A stretch of 54,725 nucleotides of DNA. It comes from Chlorobiota bacterium (GTDB taxonomy: Bacteria > Bacteroidota > Ignavibacteria > Kapaibacteriales > UBA961). Below the pieces are notes generated by a model. It was not told where the DNA came from. It ran no database searches and saw nothing but the letters and a program-made list of their open reading frames with translations. A program made the position numbers and the translations under genes. This document shows, one piece after another, positions 10,101 through 16,907 of the stretch (position 1 is its first letter; each line of letters starts with the position of its first letter). The stretch spans positions 1-54,725 of the forward strand of contig BJGZ01000015.1 in the NCBI GenBank assembly GCA_014191195.1. Direction: 5' to 3'.

Positions 10101-11122
10101 TTATCAGTATCAAAATCATCATCTAATGCTGAATTAGAAATAATATGTTTTGCATCTACAGAACCACCGAACCATTCAAAACCGTCATCATTTGCATAAC
10201 TTGATTGTACATAATCAATTGTGGTTCCGCGGCCAACTCCACCCATTGTAATACCATTCAATTCTTGATTTGGCTGTAATGCAATACCACCAAATTCAAC
10301 ACGAACATATTTTAGAACGCCACTATTATCATTAAAGTCAGTTCCGCCATAATACCATTTTGTTTTATCATTAATATCAGCTACTCCGCCCTCTTGAGCA
10401 GCTTCTCCACCAGGATTATTAATTTGCGATTTACCATAAATAAGTAAACCACCCCAATCGCCAGAACGGCGTTGTCCTGGTGAGGCTGATGATGTCATGA
10501 TAATCGGTAAAGTAGGTGTTCCAATAGCGATAATTTTAGCACCACGATTAATCACTAATGCAGAATTAACACCAACAGTATCACCTACAATAACGGTACC
10601 TGCTTGTATTGTTAATGTAGCAGGAGAAACTACATGAACATATCCACGTAATCCATAAATCTTAGTATTCGATAAATAAACATTATTCGTAATTGTTCCT
10701 GATAGAATTGAATCAATTTTAGAAGGATTTGGTCTATCTACTGAAAAAGGTACTAGCGATACCCCTACTTTAGTAGTATCTGCTAAATTGATCATTCTGA
10801 TATAACCAGTTGAAGTTACAACTGAAGGACATCTGAATCCGCCATTAAATCTACCTCTTCTATTCGGAGTGCTAGCATTTGAATCCAAAACATTTGTTGC
10901 ACCAATGCAATCTGACCATGGCCCTAAAGCACTTGCTGCAAATTGAAATTTGAATCTTTGGCCTAGCAAAGTAGTTGTTGTGTCCCAGATTAGATCATAA
11001 GAAGTACCTGCTCTATAGCTTTCAAAAGCAGTACCACCTGGTGAGAGTAATTTAGGATTTTGAGCCATTGCTTCTACCGATAATCCGCAGATTATCAGAA
11101 ACAGTACAAACATTTTTTTCAT
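4169..11122 (-). CDS. Giant secreted four-repeat beta-helix-like protein with T9SS sorting domain
   Basis: The 2317-residue protein has a signal peptide (1-20, ending AMAQ), four consecutive ~550-residue units, and a T9SS type-A sorting domain over roughly the last 80 residues (SISPNPTNDIAKVQYELK ... GVYYVQI). Each unit has an Ig-like N-part (YRAG..YDL..DTTTT..G..FKFQF) followed by a probable right-handed parallel beta-helix (TLTIQAGT..VGDTVG, ALVINRGAKIIA, QRR.GDWGGLLIYGKA, QPNQELNG, ANDDG.EWFGG.VDAKH, DDDFDTDNG). Aspartate-rich loops suggest bound Ca2+ (inference). Single-unit relatives of ~450-550 aa are common in Bacteroidota and often sit beside a TonB receptor, as here (receptor 60 nt upstream, same strand). 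A surface or secreted partner for ligand capture is plausible, but no function is established. The fourfold architecture is unusual. Confidence 0.85.
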   Translation of the reverse strand: MKKMFVLFLIICGLSVEAMAQNPKLLSPGGTAFESYRAGTSYDLIWDTTTTLLGQRFKFQFAASALGPWSDCIGATNVLDSNASTPNRRGRFNGGFRCPSVVTSTGYIRMINLADTTKVGVSLVPFSVDRPNPSKIDSILSGTITNNVYLSNTKIYGLRGYVHVVSPATLTIQAGTVIVGDTVGVNSALVINRGAKIIAIGTPTLPIIMTSSASPGQRRSGDWGGLLIYGKSQINNPGGEAAQEGGVADINDKTKWYYGGTDFNDNSGVLKYVRVEFGGIALQPNQELNGITMGGVGRGTTIDYVQSSYANDDGFEWFGGSVDAKHIISNSALDDDFDTDNGFSGRIQYAISQRSVSRADQSTSQTFESDNDATATFNQPLTSAIFSNVTAIGPLYDTSAIPNARFGAGAQIRRNSRQAIYNSVFLGWPRGIEIAQTNTMNAANVDSVHIRNTAWYGYKTTWLNLAGGTPPSGMDINWISKSAFSNNSDKGSTTAAMLENPFADGSTFSPALQATSPLLTGSTFVKNGVIAIDDAFFDKVDYRGAMGTTRWDYPWANYDPINTEYKAQLPPSPKITNIGIASGEVYRAGVSSDIKYDTLTTKLGQVYKFQYGTSNKGPWIDLVGATAVKDSNVSSTVKRGLFIGGFRAPSLSTTTGYLRMVNIADTVLAGVTSLPFTIERPIPTKVDSIIKGTISTNMYLSNTKIYGLSGYVHVVEPAILTIQAGTIIVGDTVGVNSALVINRGAKIIANGTASLPIIMTSSAPPGQRRAGDWGGLLIYGKALINNPGGEAAQEGGVANINDKTKWYYGGTDFNDNSGVLKYVRVEFGGIALQPNQELNGITMGGVGRGTTIDYVQSSYANDDGIEWFGGSVDAKHLIVTGSLDDDFDTDNGFSGRIQYAISQRFSTKADQSTSQAFESDNDATATYNTPYTTAIFSNVTAIGPLSDTSQTPNARFGAAAQIRRNSRLSIFNSAFIGWPRGMEIAQANTMAAANVDSLQVKNSSWFGVKSTWLNLASGTPPAGMDANWLAKAGSNNFLEKANIIASGIQNPFSYDATFNPSIVANSPLISGASFTKTSVVAIDDPFFDKVAFRGAMDANRWDIPWANYDPVNAVYKAQSAIAPKITSPGGTINEVYRAGINYDLKYDTTTTVLGQSYKFQFGTSKTGPWIDLVGATSVKDSNVSSQIKRGNFVGGFRAPSIETTTGYIRMISLKDSALFTVSVNPTTIDRPSPTNVDSVLSGTLTKNVYLSNTKIYGLRGYVHVVSPAVLTIQAGTIIVGDTVGVNSALVINRGAKIIADGKPNLPIVMTSSAPAGQRRSGDWGGLLIYGKARINNPGSEAAQEGGVANANDKTKWYYGGGLDDDNSGILRYVRVEFGGIALQPNQELNGITLGGVGRGTIIDHVQSSYANDDGIEWFGGTVDAKHLIVTNALDDDFDTDNGYSGRVQFAIAQRFKTRADQSTSQTFESDNDATSTYNQPYTSAIFSNVTSIGPLSDTAQVPNARFGAAAQIRRNTHQSIFNSVFVGWPRGIEIAQANTMIAAYSDTVQIRNNSWYGVKNTWLNLAGGTPPTGMDANWIAKTEFNNVLDKGNPASCGLENIFAEDISFNPVAKSNSPVLTGASFTKSGVVAIDDSFFEKVAYRGAMDTKRWDLPWANYDPINTNYKAQLPVVAMKLLSPGAAANETYRAGSSYDIVWDTTTTTLATKHKFQFGTSATGPWIDLPGATSIIDSNASGTIRRGRFIGGFRAPSIETSTGYIRMVNLSDTTKTAVSINPFKIDRPSPSQVDSVLTGTITSNVFLTNTKIYGLRGFVHVVEPATLTIQAGTIILGDTVGNNSALVINRGAKIIANGTATLPIIMTSSAPPGQRRAGDWGGLLIYGKARINNPGGEAAQEGGVANSNDKTKWYYGGTADNDNSGSLQYVRIEFGGIALQPNQELNGLTLGAVGRGTSMDNIQVSYANDDGIEWFGGSVDAKHLIVTGALDDDFDTDNGFSGRVQFAVSQRFKTRADQSTSQAFESDNDATATFNTPFTSAIFSNVTSIGPLADTSATPNARFGAAAQIRRNSRQSIMNSLFIGWPRGIEIAQVATMNAALVDSLQVRNNSWFGIKGTWLNLAGGTPPAGIDPTWISKAEFGNSLEKGSTSAASLQNPFIEDPTFNPAPKAGSPVLTGASFTKSGVVAIDDAFFEKVAYRGAMGLNRWDLPWSNYDPINTDYKAQKPSNIEDVLYSTSMGMSISPNPTNDIAKVQYELKTSEIVSIKVYNASGTIASSFINNQQQLPGFYEFSLNLQDVPSGVYYVQIITQHGTITKAVSVIR
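4471..11065 (-). repeat. Four tandem ~1650-bp intragenic repeats
   Basis: Using the conserved YKAQ junction (ctttata on the plus strand) as a ruler, junctions fall at 4471, 6124, 7774 and 9424. This gives units U4 4471-6123 (1653 bp), U3 6124-7773 (1650 bp), U2 7774-9423 (1650 bp) and U1 9424 to about 11065. Almost no length drift has occurred. U1 and U2 are close to identical over long stretches (compare about 10200-10380 with 8560-8740), while U3 and U4 are more diverged. This pattern fits recent duplication or gene conversion between U1 and U2. Confidence 0.9.
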
Positions 11123-11182
11123 AGTTTAACGATTAATATGAATAATATATATTATCAATTATAGATTCTTATATAAGAGGAT

Positions 11183-14065
11183 TTATTTCCATCTATAGGA
11201 AAGATTCATTGAAATAGTGGTTCCAAAGACATTTGACTGAACTATATTATCGCCTTGATTCCAGTATAGTTTTTGATTTAATAGATCTTTCACAACTAGC
11301 TTTACTGTAAAATCTGATGCAATTGGCTGAGATATAGATATATCGATTAAATCTCTTGGTTCTTCATACCAGTGAGGTGATTTTCCTTCCGCCTCTAATC
11401 CTGGGAAGCGACCTATTTGAGCAACAGATACAATCTTTCTTCCCGATCTATTATATGCTAGATTAACAGATGTGCCAGTTTCAGGATTCATATAATATAA
11501 GGCTGCATTTAAAGAATATGGTGATTGACCCCACATAGAACGTGTTTCTTGGCTATTCCCTTGGCTAATTGTTATCGAAGAAGTAACAAAACACAGATTA
11601 GAACTGAACATAAAATTGCTTAATGCATTATCGATAAATCCTAAAGATTTTCTTAATTCTAATTCTACCCCATAATTAGTTGCTTGTCCATCACTAATTA
11701 TTGCACCTGTAGAATCTCTTTTTGCTCCACCATTTTCCCAAGTACGATCAGGCTTTCCACCGGTTTCACCGCTTAATGTTTCTTCTATTGGATTTACGAA
11801 GTTTTTATAAAATCCACTGATAGATGCTACTTCGCCAGGACCAAAAAAGCTTTCTAGACGTAAGTCAAAATTCTGAACCAAGGTACGCTTAAGATTAGTA
11901 TTACCACGAACTACCACTAAATCGTTAAAATTATAGAATTCAAAAGGCGCTAGTTCTCTAAAAGAAGGGCGTGTTAGCGTTTGAGAAGCAGAAGTTCTAA
12001 TATTGGTTATAGTATTTAATTTATAAACAATATTCAAAGATGGTAAGAAGTCTAAAGTATGATAGTCAATTACTGATTTAAGACCATTTGAATAAAATCC
12101 GTCTAATTGAACCCTATTATCTTCTGCTCTTAATCCTGTAATTACTCTGAAATCAGCCCCTGCTATTGAAACAGGTGCATCAATCAATGCATAACCTGAA
12201 TATAAATTTTCTGTTCCAGAATATCCATCACTTGCCTTTGAATCTTCACGAACATAGAGAGTATCACCACGCTTATCAAAGTTTTTAGCATCAAATATTT
12301 TATCTGGTGATCCAGAGAAATAATCTGTACCTAATAATCCACTAATATCATTAGAAGCAATAGCAAATGATCTTGCTGTAAAAGATCTATCTCGAGATTC
12401 TAATAAAGCACCTGTTTTAATCTTAATTTCTGCAGAAATTGGAATTGTAAGATTAAAACTTGCATTACTGATTTTGTCTTTTAGATTAGAAAAGAATCTA
12501 CCAGCTAAAGTACCATCACCCATTGGCTGAATATCAGCTATAAATGGTGCATCTGGACTTGTGGATTGCCTAGAATAACGTAAACGACGAAAATCAGGTT
12601 CATCTCTACTTGATTCAGACATACCTGCGCGCCAATCAAGTAGCATATTTTCTATTGGTAATGTATGTTCACCACTAACTTGAGTGGAAAACAATTCTTT
12701 TTGAACAAATTGAGAGCTGAATTGTCTAAAATCAATACCTTGAGCAGAATCTGACCCTTGTAATAACAAGGTTTCATCATCCATAGAACTATTATAAATA
12801 TTTTTAAAACTTAAAGATGTAGTTGTGCCTATCTTATATGCCAGGTTTAACATACCACCAACACCTGCTGAACGATTGGAAAGACTTCCTTGGCTTATAC
12901 GCTCGTAAGAACCATTGTTTAATAAAGTATTTCTATCAGAGGCTGTTTTGATTGTAAAACTATTTCCATATGATAAAGATGCGATTACACCAAAATCATT
13001 ATCGGCTATATTGAAAATATTTGAGTAAGACAGATTGACACTTGAATTTGGATTTGCACTTGAGGAATCTCTTTTCCAAGATGAAGATTTAAGATCTTGT
13101 CCAAATTGTTGCAATTTATTTTGAGCATCTTCAACACCTGCATATGCATCTCTTATAATTTTATCCATTTCTTTTCTTGTTGCAGGTGCACTAGATGGCA
13201 ATGATCTAGCTCCATCATCATAACCCAACCAGTCTGTACCACTAGAAGGAGTACTTAAAAAAGCATTTTCTTTTAATGTAGTATTTGTATTAAATGAACT
13301 TGTTACAGATGCTTTTAAAGCAAAACCCTCTGGGAAATCAACTGTATTTAATTGTACTAAACCACCAACAAAATTTCCGGGTAAGTCTGGTGTAAAGGAT
13401 TTTGCAACATTTGCACTTTGAAGGAATTCAGATGGGAACATATCAAAAGCAAATGATCTTTTGTCTGGCTCTGTAGTTGCAAGGGCAGAACCATTTAAAG
13501 TTGTATTATTATAGCGATCACTTACTCCACGCACATATACAAATTTATCCCCTACCAATGTAACACCAGAAACACGCTTTAAAGCTTGCCCAGCATCTCC
13601 ATCTGGAGTTTTTGAAATCTCTTCCTGAGAAATCCCATCACTAACTTGAGCAGCATTTTTTCTCTGGGCAAGAATAGCGGCTTGATTATCATTTATTCTA
13701 CGAGCTTCAATCACAACTTCATCTGTTTTTCTAGATTCTGGTTGTAGATTAACATTAATTGTTACTGTTTGTCCTGCAGTAACTTCTATATTAGAAACTG
13801 TTTTAGAAGTATAACCTACATAAGTACATATTAAAGAATATGTTCCTGAAGCAATTCCCTTAATATTGAATTTCCCTTTTACATCGGTAAAACCACCTTT
13901 CTTGGTATCTTTAATACGTACAGTCACACTACGCATTAATTCACCTGACTCTCCATCTTTAACTGTACCAGTTATATTTCCAGTCTCTTGAGCAGAAACT
14001 GGTATAAACGCCAACAATATCACAAGTAAAGTGACAAAGCAAACTAAAACTTTGTTAAAACGCAT
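11183..14065 (-). CDS. TonB-dependent receptor with carboxypeptidase-regulatory-like N-domain
   Basis: The 960-residue outer-membrane receptor has a signal peptide (1-25, ending VSAQ). A carboxypeptidase-regulatory-like/CNA-B fold domain follows at about 28-110 (GNITGTVKDGESGELM), then a TonB-box-like DEVVIEA at about 114-120. The plug is at about 135-245 (LKRVSGVTLVGDKFVYVRG, DRYNNTTLNG) and the 22-strand barrel runs to the C-terminus (SYRWK). These receptors import large substrates with energy from TonB-ExbBD. The substrate is not deducible. The four-repeat T9SS protein follows 60 nt downstream on the same strand, so the two probably form one transcription unit and one function. A candidate Bacteroidota -7 box (TAATTTTG, minus strand) lies 45-52 nt upstream of the start. 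Confidence 0.88.
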   Translation of the reverse strand: MRFNKVLVCFVTLLVILLAFIPVSAQETGNITGTVKDGESGELMRSVTVRIKDTKKGGFTDVKGKFNIKGIASGTYSLICTYVGYTSKTVSNIEVTAGQTVTINVNLQPESRKTDEVVIEARRINDNQAAILAQRKNAAQVSDGISQEEISKTPDGDAGQALKRVSGVTLVGDKFVYVRGVSDRYNNTTLNGSALATTEPDKRSFAFDMFPSEFLQSANVAKSFTPDLPGNFVGGLVQLNTVDFPEGFALKASVTSSFNTNTTLKENAFLSTPSSGTDWLGYDDGARSLPSSAPATRKEMDKIIRDAYAGVEDAQNKLQQFGQDLKSSSWKRDSSSANPNSSVNLSYSNIFNIADNDFGVIASLSYGNSFTIKTASDRNTLLNNGSYERISQGSLSNRSAGVGGMLNLAYKIGTTTSLSFKNIYNSSMDDETLLLQGSDSAQGIDFRQFSSQFVQKELFSTQVSGEHTLPIENMLLDWRAGMSESSRDEPDFRRLRYSRQSTSPDAPFIADIQPMGDGTLAGRFFSNLKDKISNASFNLTIPISAEIKIKTGALLESRDRSFTARSFAIASNDISGLLGTDYFSGSPDKIFDAKNFDKRGDTLYVREDSKASDGYSGTENLYSGYALIDAPVSIAGADFRVITGLRAEDNRVQLDGFYSNGLKSVIDYHTLDFLPSLNIVYKLNTITNIRTSASQTLTRPSFRELAPFEFYNFNDLVVVRGNTNLKRTLVQNFDLRLESFFGPGEVASISGFYKNFVNPIEETLSGETGGKPDRTWENGGAKRDSTGAIISDGQATNYGVELELRKSLGFIDNALSNFMFSSNLCFVTSSITISQGNSQETRSMWGQSPYSLNAALYYMNPETGTSVNLAYNRSGRKIVSVAQIGRFPGLEAEGKSPHWYEEPRDLIDISISQPIASDFTVKLVVKDLLNQKLYWNQGDNIVQSNVFGTTISMNLSYRWK

Positions 14066-14109
14066 TGAATTTTACAATAATCTGTTATAAAACACACAAA
14101 AGAACATTG

Positions 14110-14117
14110 CAAAATTA
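14110..14117 (-). promoter_or_regulatory. Candidate -7 promoter element for the TonB receptor unit
   Basis: Minus-strand TAATTTTG fits the Bacteroidota sigma-factor -7 consensus TAnnTTTG and lies 45-52 nt before the receptor start codon. The nearest TTG (-33 half, around 14144-14146) is about 25 nt further upstream, a little far from the usual 19-21 nt spacing, so the call is tentative. Confidence 0.35.
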
Positions 14118-14386
14118 CATTTCACCCTTTACTTCAGTTTTACCAAATCATTATCAATTGATAACATTAGTATCTCGAAATATATTTTAAAAAAAATTTT
14201 TGATTTATTGATTTTTTTTAAACAATTTTACAATTATTAAGTAAATGAATTCTAATTCAATTTGTTTAAGCACCTTTTATATCTCTGTGTCATATATAAT
14301 GTTTAGAGATTAATACTCTCATTATAATTTATTATCGCAAGTATCTAATACTTCTTCTGAAGTTTTTATTTTCAATTATTCCAAAT

Positions 14387-14393
14387 AAAAGGA
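14387..14393 (+). promoter_or_regulatory. Ribosome binding site of the rhodopsin gene
   Basis: AAAAGGA is followed by six T and the ATG at 14400. It is a good Shine-Dalgarno match and fixes the start. It is more canonical than the leaders of most genes in this window, which suggests efficient translation. Confidence 0.55.
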
Positions 14394-14399
14394 TTTTTT

Positions 14400-15128
14400 A
14401 TGGGACATGAAGTTACTTCGATTGCTGCCGGAAATTACGTAGCATTTACGTTTTTTATCGGTACTATGGCCATGATGGCTGCATCTGTATTTTTCTTTTT
14501 TGAATTGAGTACTACCTCATCAAAATGGAGAACTTCAGTGTTGGTGTCTGGAATTATTACATTTATAGCTGCAGTACATTATTATTATATGCGAAGCTAT
14601 AATTTAGAGACAGGCACTTCTCCTACATTCTTTAGATATGTAGATTGGTTGTTGACAGTTCCTTTAATGTGTGTTGAGTTTTATTTAATTACAAAGAAAG
14701 CAGGTGCAAAACTTAGCTTACTTTGGAAATTAATCGCAGCATCGGTATTCATGCTAGTTACCGGTTATATCGGTGAAGCTCTAAACGGTACCAATGAGTC
14801 AAGCTGGATTTGGGGTACAATTTCATCAATCGGATATGCCTATATTGTATGGCTTGTATGGTTTGGTGATGTAGCAAATCTTGCAAAATCAAGTTCCGCA
14901 GCTGTTGCTAAAGCAAATAGAACATTAGGCTGGTTTGTTTTAGTTGGTTGGGCAATATATCCTTTAGGATATATTTTAGGTACTAAAGGCGGTTTATTTG
15001 GTACTCCAATGGTAACAGATCCTGCAGCAGCTTCCTATGCTATGGATATAATTTATAATATTGGTGATGCTGTTAATAAAATTGGTTTTGGCTTAGTTAT
15101 CTATGCTTTAAGTAGAAGCGAAGAATAA
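14400..15128 (+). CDS. Light-driven proton-pump rhodopsin (proteorhodopsin/xanthorhodopsin type)
   Basis: A 242-residue, seven-helix type-1 microbial rhodopsin. Helix C reads RYVDWLLTVPLMCVE: R79, counter-ion and proton acceptor D82, T86 and proton donor E93, the DTE pattern of outward proton pumps. H60 in AAVHYYYMR corresponds to the proteorhodopsin histidine that pairs with the counter-ion. Helix G has D223 and Schiff-base lysine K227 (GDAVNKIGFG). M90 sits at the spectral-tuning site (105 in proteorhodopsin numbering) and predicts green absorption. G139 in WIWGTISS aligns with bacteriorhodopsin W138 and xanthorhodopsin G156, the glycine that opens a fenestration for a carotenoid antenna. 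It is transcribed alone, with its own terminator. No retinal- or carotenoid-synthesis gene is in the window. The pump call is strong; antenna binding is inference. Confidence 0.95.
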   Translation: MGHEVTSIAAGNYVAFTFFIGTMAMMAASVFFFFELSTTSSKWRTSVLVSGIITFIAAVHYYYMRSYNLETGTSPTFFRYVDWLLTVPLMCVEFYLITKKAGAKLSLLWKLIAASVFMLVTGYIGEALNGTNESSWIWGTISSIGYAYIVWLVWFGDVANLAKSSSAAVAKANRTLGWFVLVGWAIYPLGYILGTKGGLFGTPMVTDPAAASYAMDIIYNIGDAVNKIGFGLVIYALSRSEE

Positions 15129-15158
15129 TTATTATCATATATCGACCCTTTTTAAGAC

Positions 15159-15192
15159 CTCGCATATTTAGTATATGTGAGGTTTTTTTTTG
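15159..15192 (+). terminator. Rho-independent terminator after the rhodopsin gene
   Basis: The inverted repeat CCTCGCATAT (15159-15168) / ATATGTGAGG (15174-15183) has one G-T pair and a 5-nt loop, followed directly by a run of nine T. It separates the rhodopsin from the downstream peptidase. Confidence 0.9.
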
Positions 15193-15263
15193 TGTCTTTA
15201 ACAGTGCTCTAAAACAAATTGTAATTTTACAGTATTATTTGTGTAATTATTTGTGAATGTACG

Positions 15264-16304
15264 ATGTCATTTGAATTATTACGTACCCTCTGTTCAACGC
15301 CTGGAATACCTGGACGTGAAGAAGCATTTAGAGAAGTTGTTAAACAGGAATTATCACCTATAAGTGATGAATCATTAAGAACAGATTCTATGGGAAATCT
15401 TTTTGCAATGAGAAAAGGAGGTTCATCTAATGCCAGAAAAATAATGCTTGCAGCACATATGGATGAAATTGGATTTGTTGTCAGATTTATTAGCAAAGAA
15501 GGATTTATTTATGTGCATCCTTTGGGTGGATTCGATCCAAGAGTATTGGTAGCTCAAAGAGTAAAAGTATATACATCTTCTGGTGTTTTAGATGGAGTTT
15601 TTGGCATTAAACCAACGCATTTTACAACTGCAGAAGAAAGAAATAAAGTTGTTCCTTTATCTGAAATGTTTATTGATATAGGATTATCCGCAGAAGAAGT
15701 AAAGGGAAAAGTAAAGATTGGTAATCCAGTTACGATGGAAAGAGACTTAATTCAAATGGGACATTTCTACACTGGAAAAACATTAGATGATAGAGTTGGA
15801 GTATATGTAATGTTAGAGGCTTTTAAACGATTTAAAAGTAGTTCTGATGATATTTATGCTGTAGCAACAGTTCAAGAGGAAATTGGTGTTCGTGGTGCAA
15901 GAACTGCAACTTTTGGCTTGGTTCCTGATTTTGGTATTGCTTTAGATATAACAATTGCTGCAGATATTCCAGGAGTAGATGAGCGTGATCATTGTGTTAA
16001 AATGGGTGCAGGAGTAGGCATTAAAGTACTAGATAGTTTATCTGTATCTCATTCTGGCATGGTTGACTTTTTGTGCTATCTAGCAGAAAAATACTCAATA
16101 CCTTATCAATTAGAAGTATTACCAAGCGGAGGCACAGATGCAGGTGCAATGCAAGCATCCAGAGCCGGCATGCCCGTTTGTACTTTGTCTATACCATGTA
16201 GATATACCCATTCTGTAGCTGAATCAGTACATAAAACTGATATTGAATCTACAATAAGATTACTTATAGCTTTTTTAGAACATTCCTCAGAATTTACCTA
16301 TTAA
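15264..16304 (+). CDS. M42 family metallo-aminopeptidase
   Basis: A 346-residue cytosolic M42 peptidase (glutamyl aminopeptidase/TET family; older annotations call it endoglucanase CelM). Metal-binding and catalytic residues are all present: H65 in AAHMDEIG, bridging D175 in TLDDRVG, catalytic E205 and ligand E206 in VQEEIGVRGA, D228 in ALDIT, and H316 in CRYTHS. The GGTDAGAMQ motif lies at 289-297. Such enzymes form dodecameric tetrahedral particles that remove N-terminal residues from peptides left by the proteasome or Clp/Lon. There is no signal peptide. It is separated from the rhodopsin by a terminator, so it is probably its own unit. Confidence 0.92.
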   Translation: MSFELLRTLCSTPGIPGREEAFREVVKQELSPISDESLRTDSMGNLFAMRKGGSSNARKIMLAAHMDEIGFVVRFISKEGFIYVHPLGGFDPRVLVAQRVKVYTSSGVLDGVFGIKPTHFTTAEERNKVVPLSEMFIDIGLSAEEVKGKVKIGNPVTMERDLIQMGHFYTGKTLDDRVGVYVMLEAFKRFKSSSDDIYAVATVQEEIGVRGARTATFGLVPDFGIALDITIAADIPGVDERDHCVKMGAGVGIKVLDSLSVSHSGMVDFLCYLAEKYSIPYQLEVLPSGGTDAGAMQASRAGMPVCTLSIPCRYTHSVAESVHKTDIESTIRLLIAFLEHSSEFTY

Positions 16305-16320
16305 ATAATACAGAATGAGA

Positions 16321-16815
16321 CTAAAACTTTAGTGTTAATATTCCTGTAGTAGGATTGTAAGAAGAAGGAATTTCTCTTAGTGTTTGAGATGGTTGGCCAC
16401 TAATAACATTACCAAAAGATGTATCATCTGTAGAGTATGTAGCTTTCATTGGACAAGTTTCGCAGATTATCTGTTTGGAAATTGGATTTCCTAATTCTGG
16501 AGCTTTGGGTTTCTTTTCACAATTTTTGGGACAAGAGGCTGAAATACAACGATAAACGCCTTCGAATGTTTTTATGATAATTATTGGATCTCCATTATTA
16601 TTTGAACCATATGTTCTACGAAGGAATCCATCTACATTATTAAGTGCAGATTCATCCGTAACTTTAAGATCTACAGCATTGCTGGAAGGCTCCGATGTTG
16701 AAGAACATCCCGAAAGGCTAGCATTCAAAAGAATACTTCCTGTTGCTAAAGGAAATAAACCTAAAGCTTTTAGCACAATTCTTCTTTGATTTACATTAAG
16801 CAATTCTTTTTCCAT
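16321..16815 (-). CDS. Rieske-like Tat lipoprotein with a four/five-cysteine cluster site
   Basis: The 164-residue protein is a clear paralogue of the Rieske protein at 19143-19616. Both share the order RRxxxxK signal, lipobox, hydrophobic strand, LRRTYGSNNNGDPIIIIKT, cluster loops, and a C-terminal YNPTTGIL strand. The signal QRRIVLKALG is Tat-like and LSGC (C37) is a lipobox. In place of the Rieske ligands C-x-H...C-x-x-H it has CPKNC (C95, C99; H replaced by K97) and CETC (C118, C121; H replaced by Cys), plus C90. It may hold an all-cysteine [2Fe-2S] cluster or zinc, or have lost the cofactor. It is the last gene of a minus-strand cluster, 92 nt after the cyclase. Family relation sure, cofactor unknown. 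Confidence 0.75.
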   Translation of the reverse strand: MEKELLNVNQRRIVLKALGLFPLATGSILLNASLSGCSSTSEPSSNAVDLKVTDESALNNVDGFLRRTYGSNNNGDPIIIIKTFEGVYRCISASCPKNCEKKPKAPELGNPISKQIICETCPMKATYSTDDTSFGNVISGQPSQTLREIPSSYNPTTGILTLKF

Positions 16816-16907
16816 GGTTCTGGCTCCTAAAAAAGATAAAACACTACATATATTACTAAAAAAAATCTATTTTTTCTAGTAATATTATTAATTTTCGAAC
16901 AAATATT

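Larger units (their letters stand above)
14066..14399. other. Divergent regulatory region between TonB receptor and rhodopsin
   Basis: 334 bp without a coding sequence, extremely A+T-rich with poly-A/poly-T tracts (about 14180-14250). It must hold the divergent promoters of the receptor unit (minus) and the rhodopsin (plus). On the minus strand, TAATTTTG (14110-14117) matches the Bacteroidota -7 consensus TAnnTTTG. No equally good box was found for the rhodopsin. No conserved RNA structure was recognised. Confidence 0.6.

Noticed and set aside
4471-11065. Repeats as a CRISPR array or mobile-element tandem.
   Set aside because: The units are in-frame coding repeats of 1650 bp within one ORF, with no short palindromic direct repeats or spacers and no transposase.
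14400-15128. Heliorhodopsin or sensory/chloride-pump rhodopsin.
   Set aside because: The helix C motif (D82/T86/E93) and sequence match proteorhodopsin-type proton pumps; no adjacent transducer gene for sensory function and no chloride- or sodium-pump motif (NTQ or NDQ).
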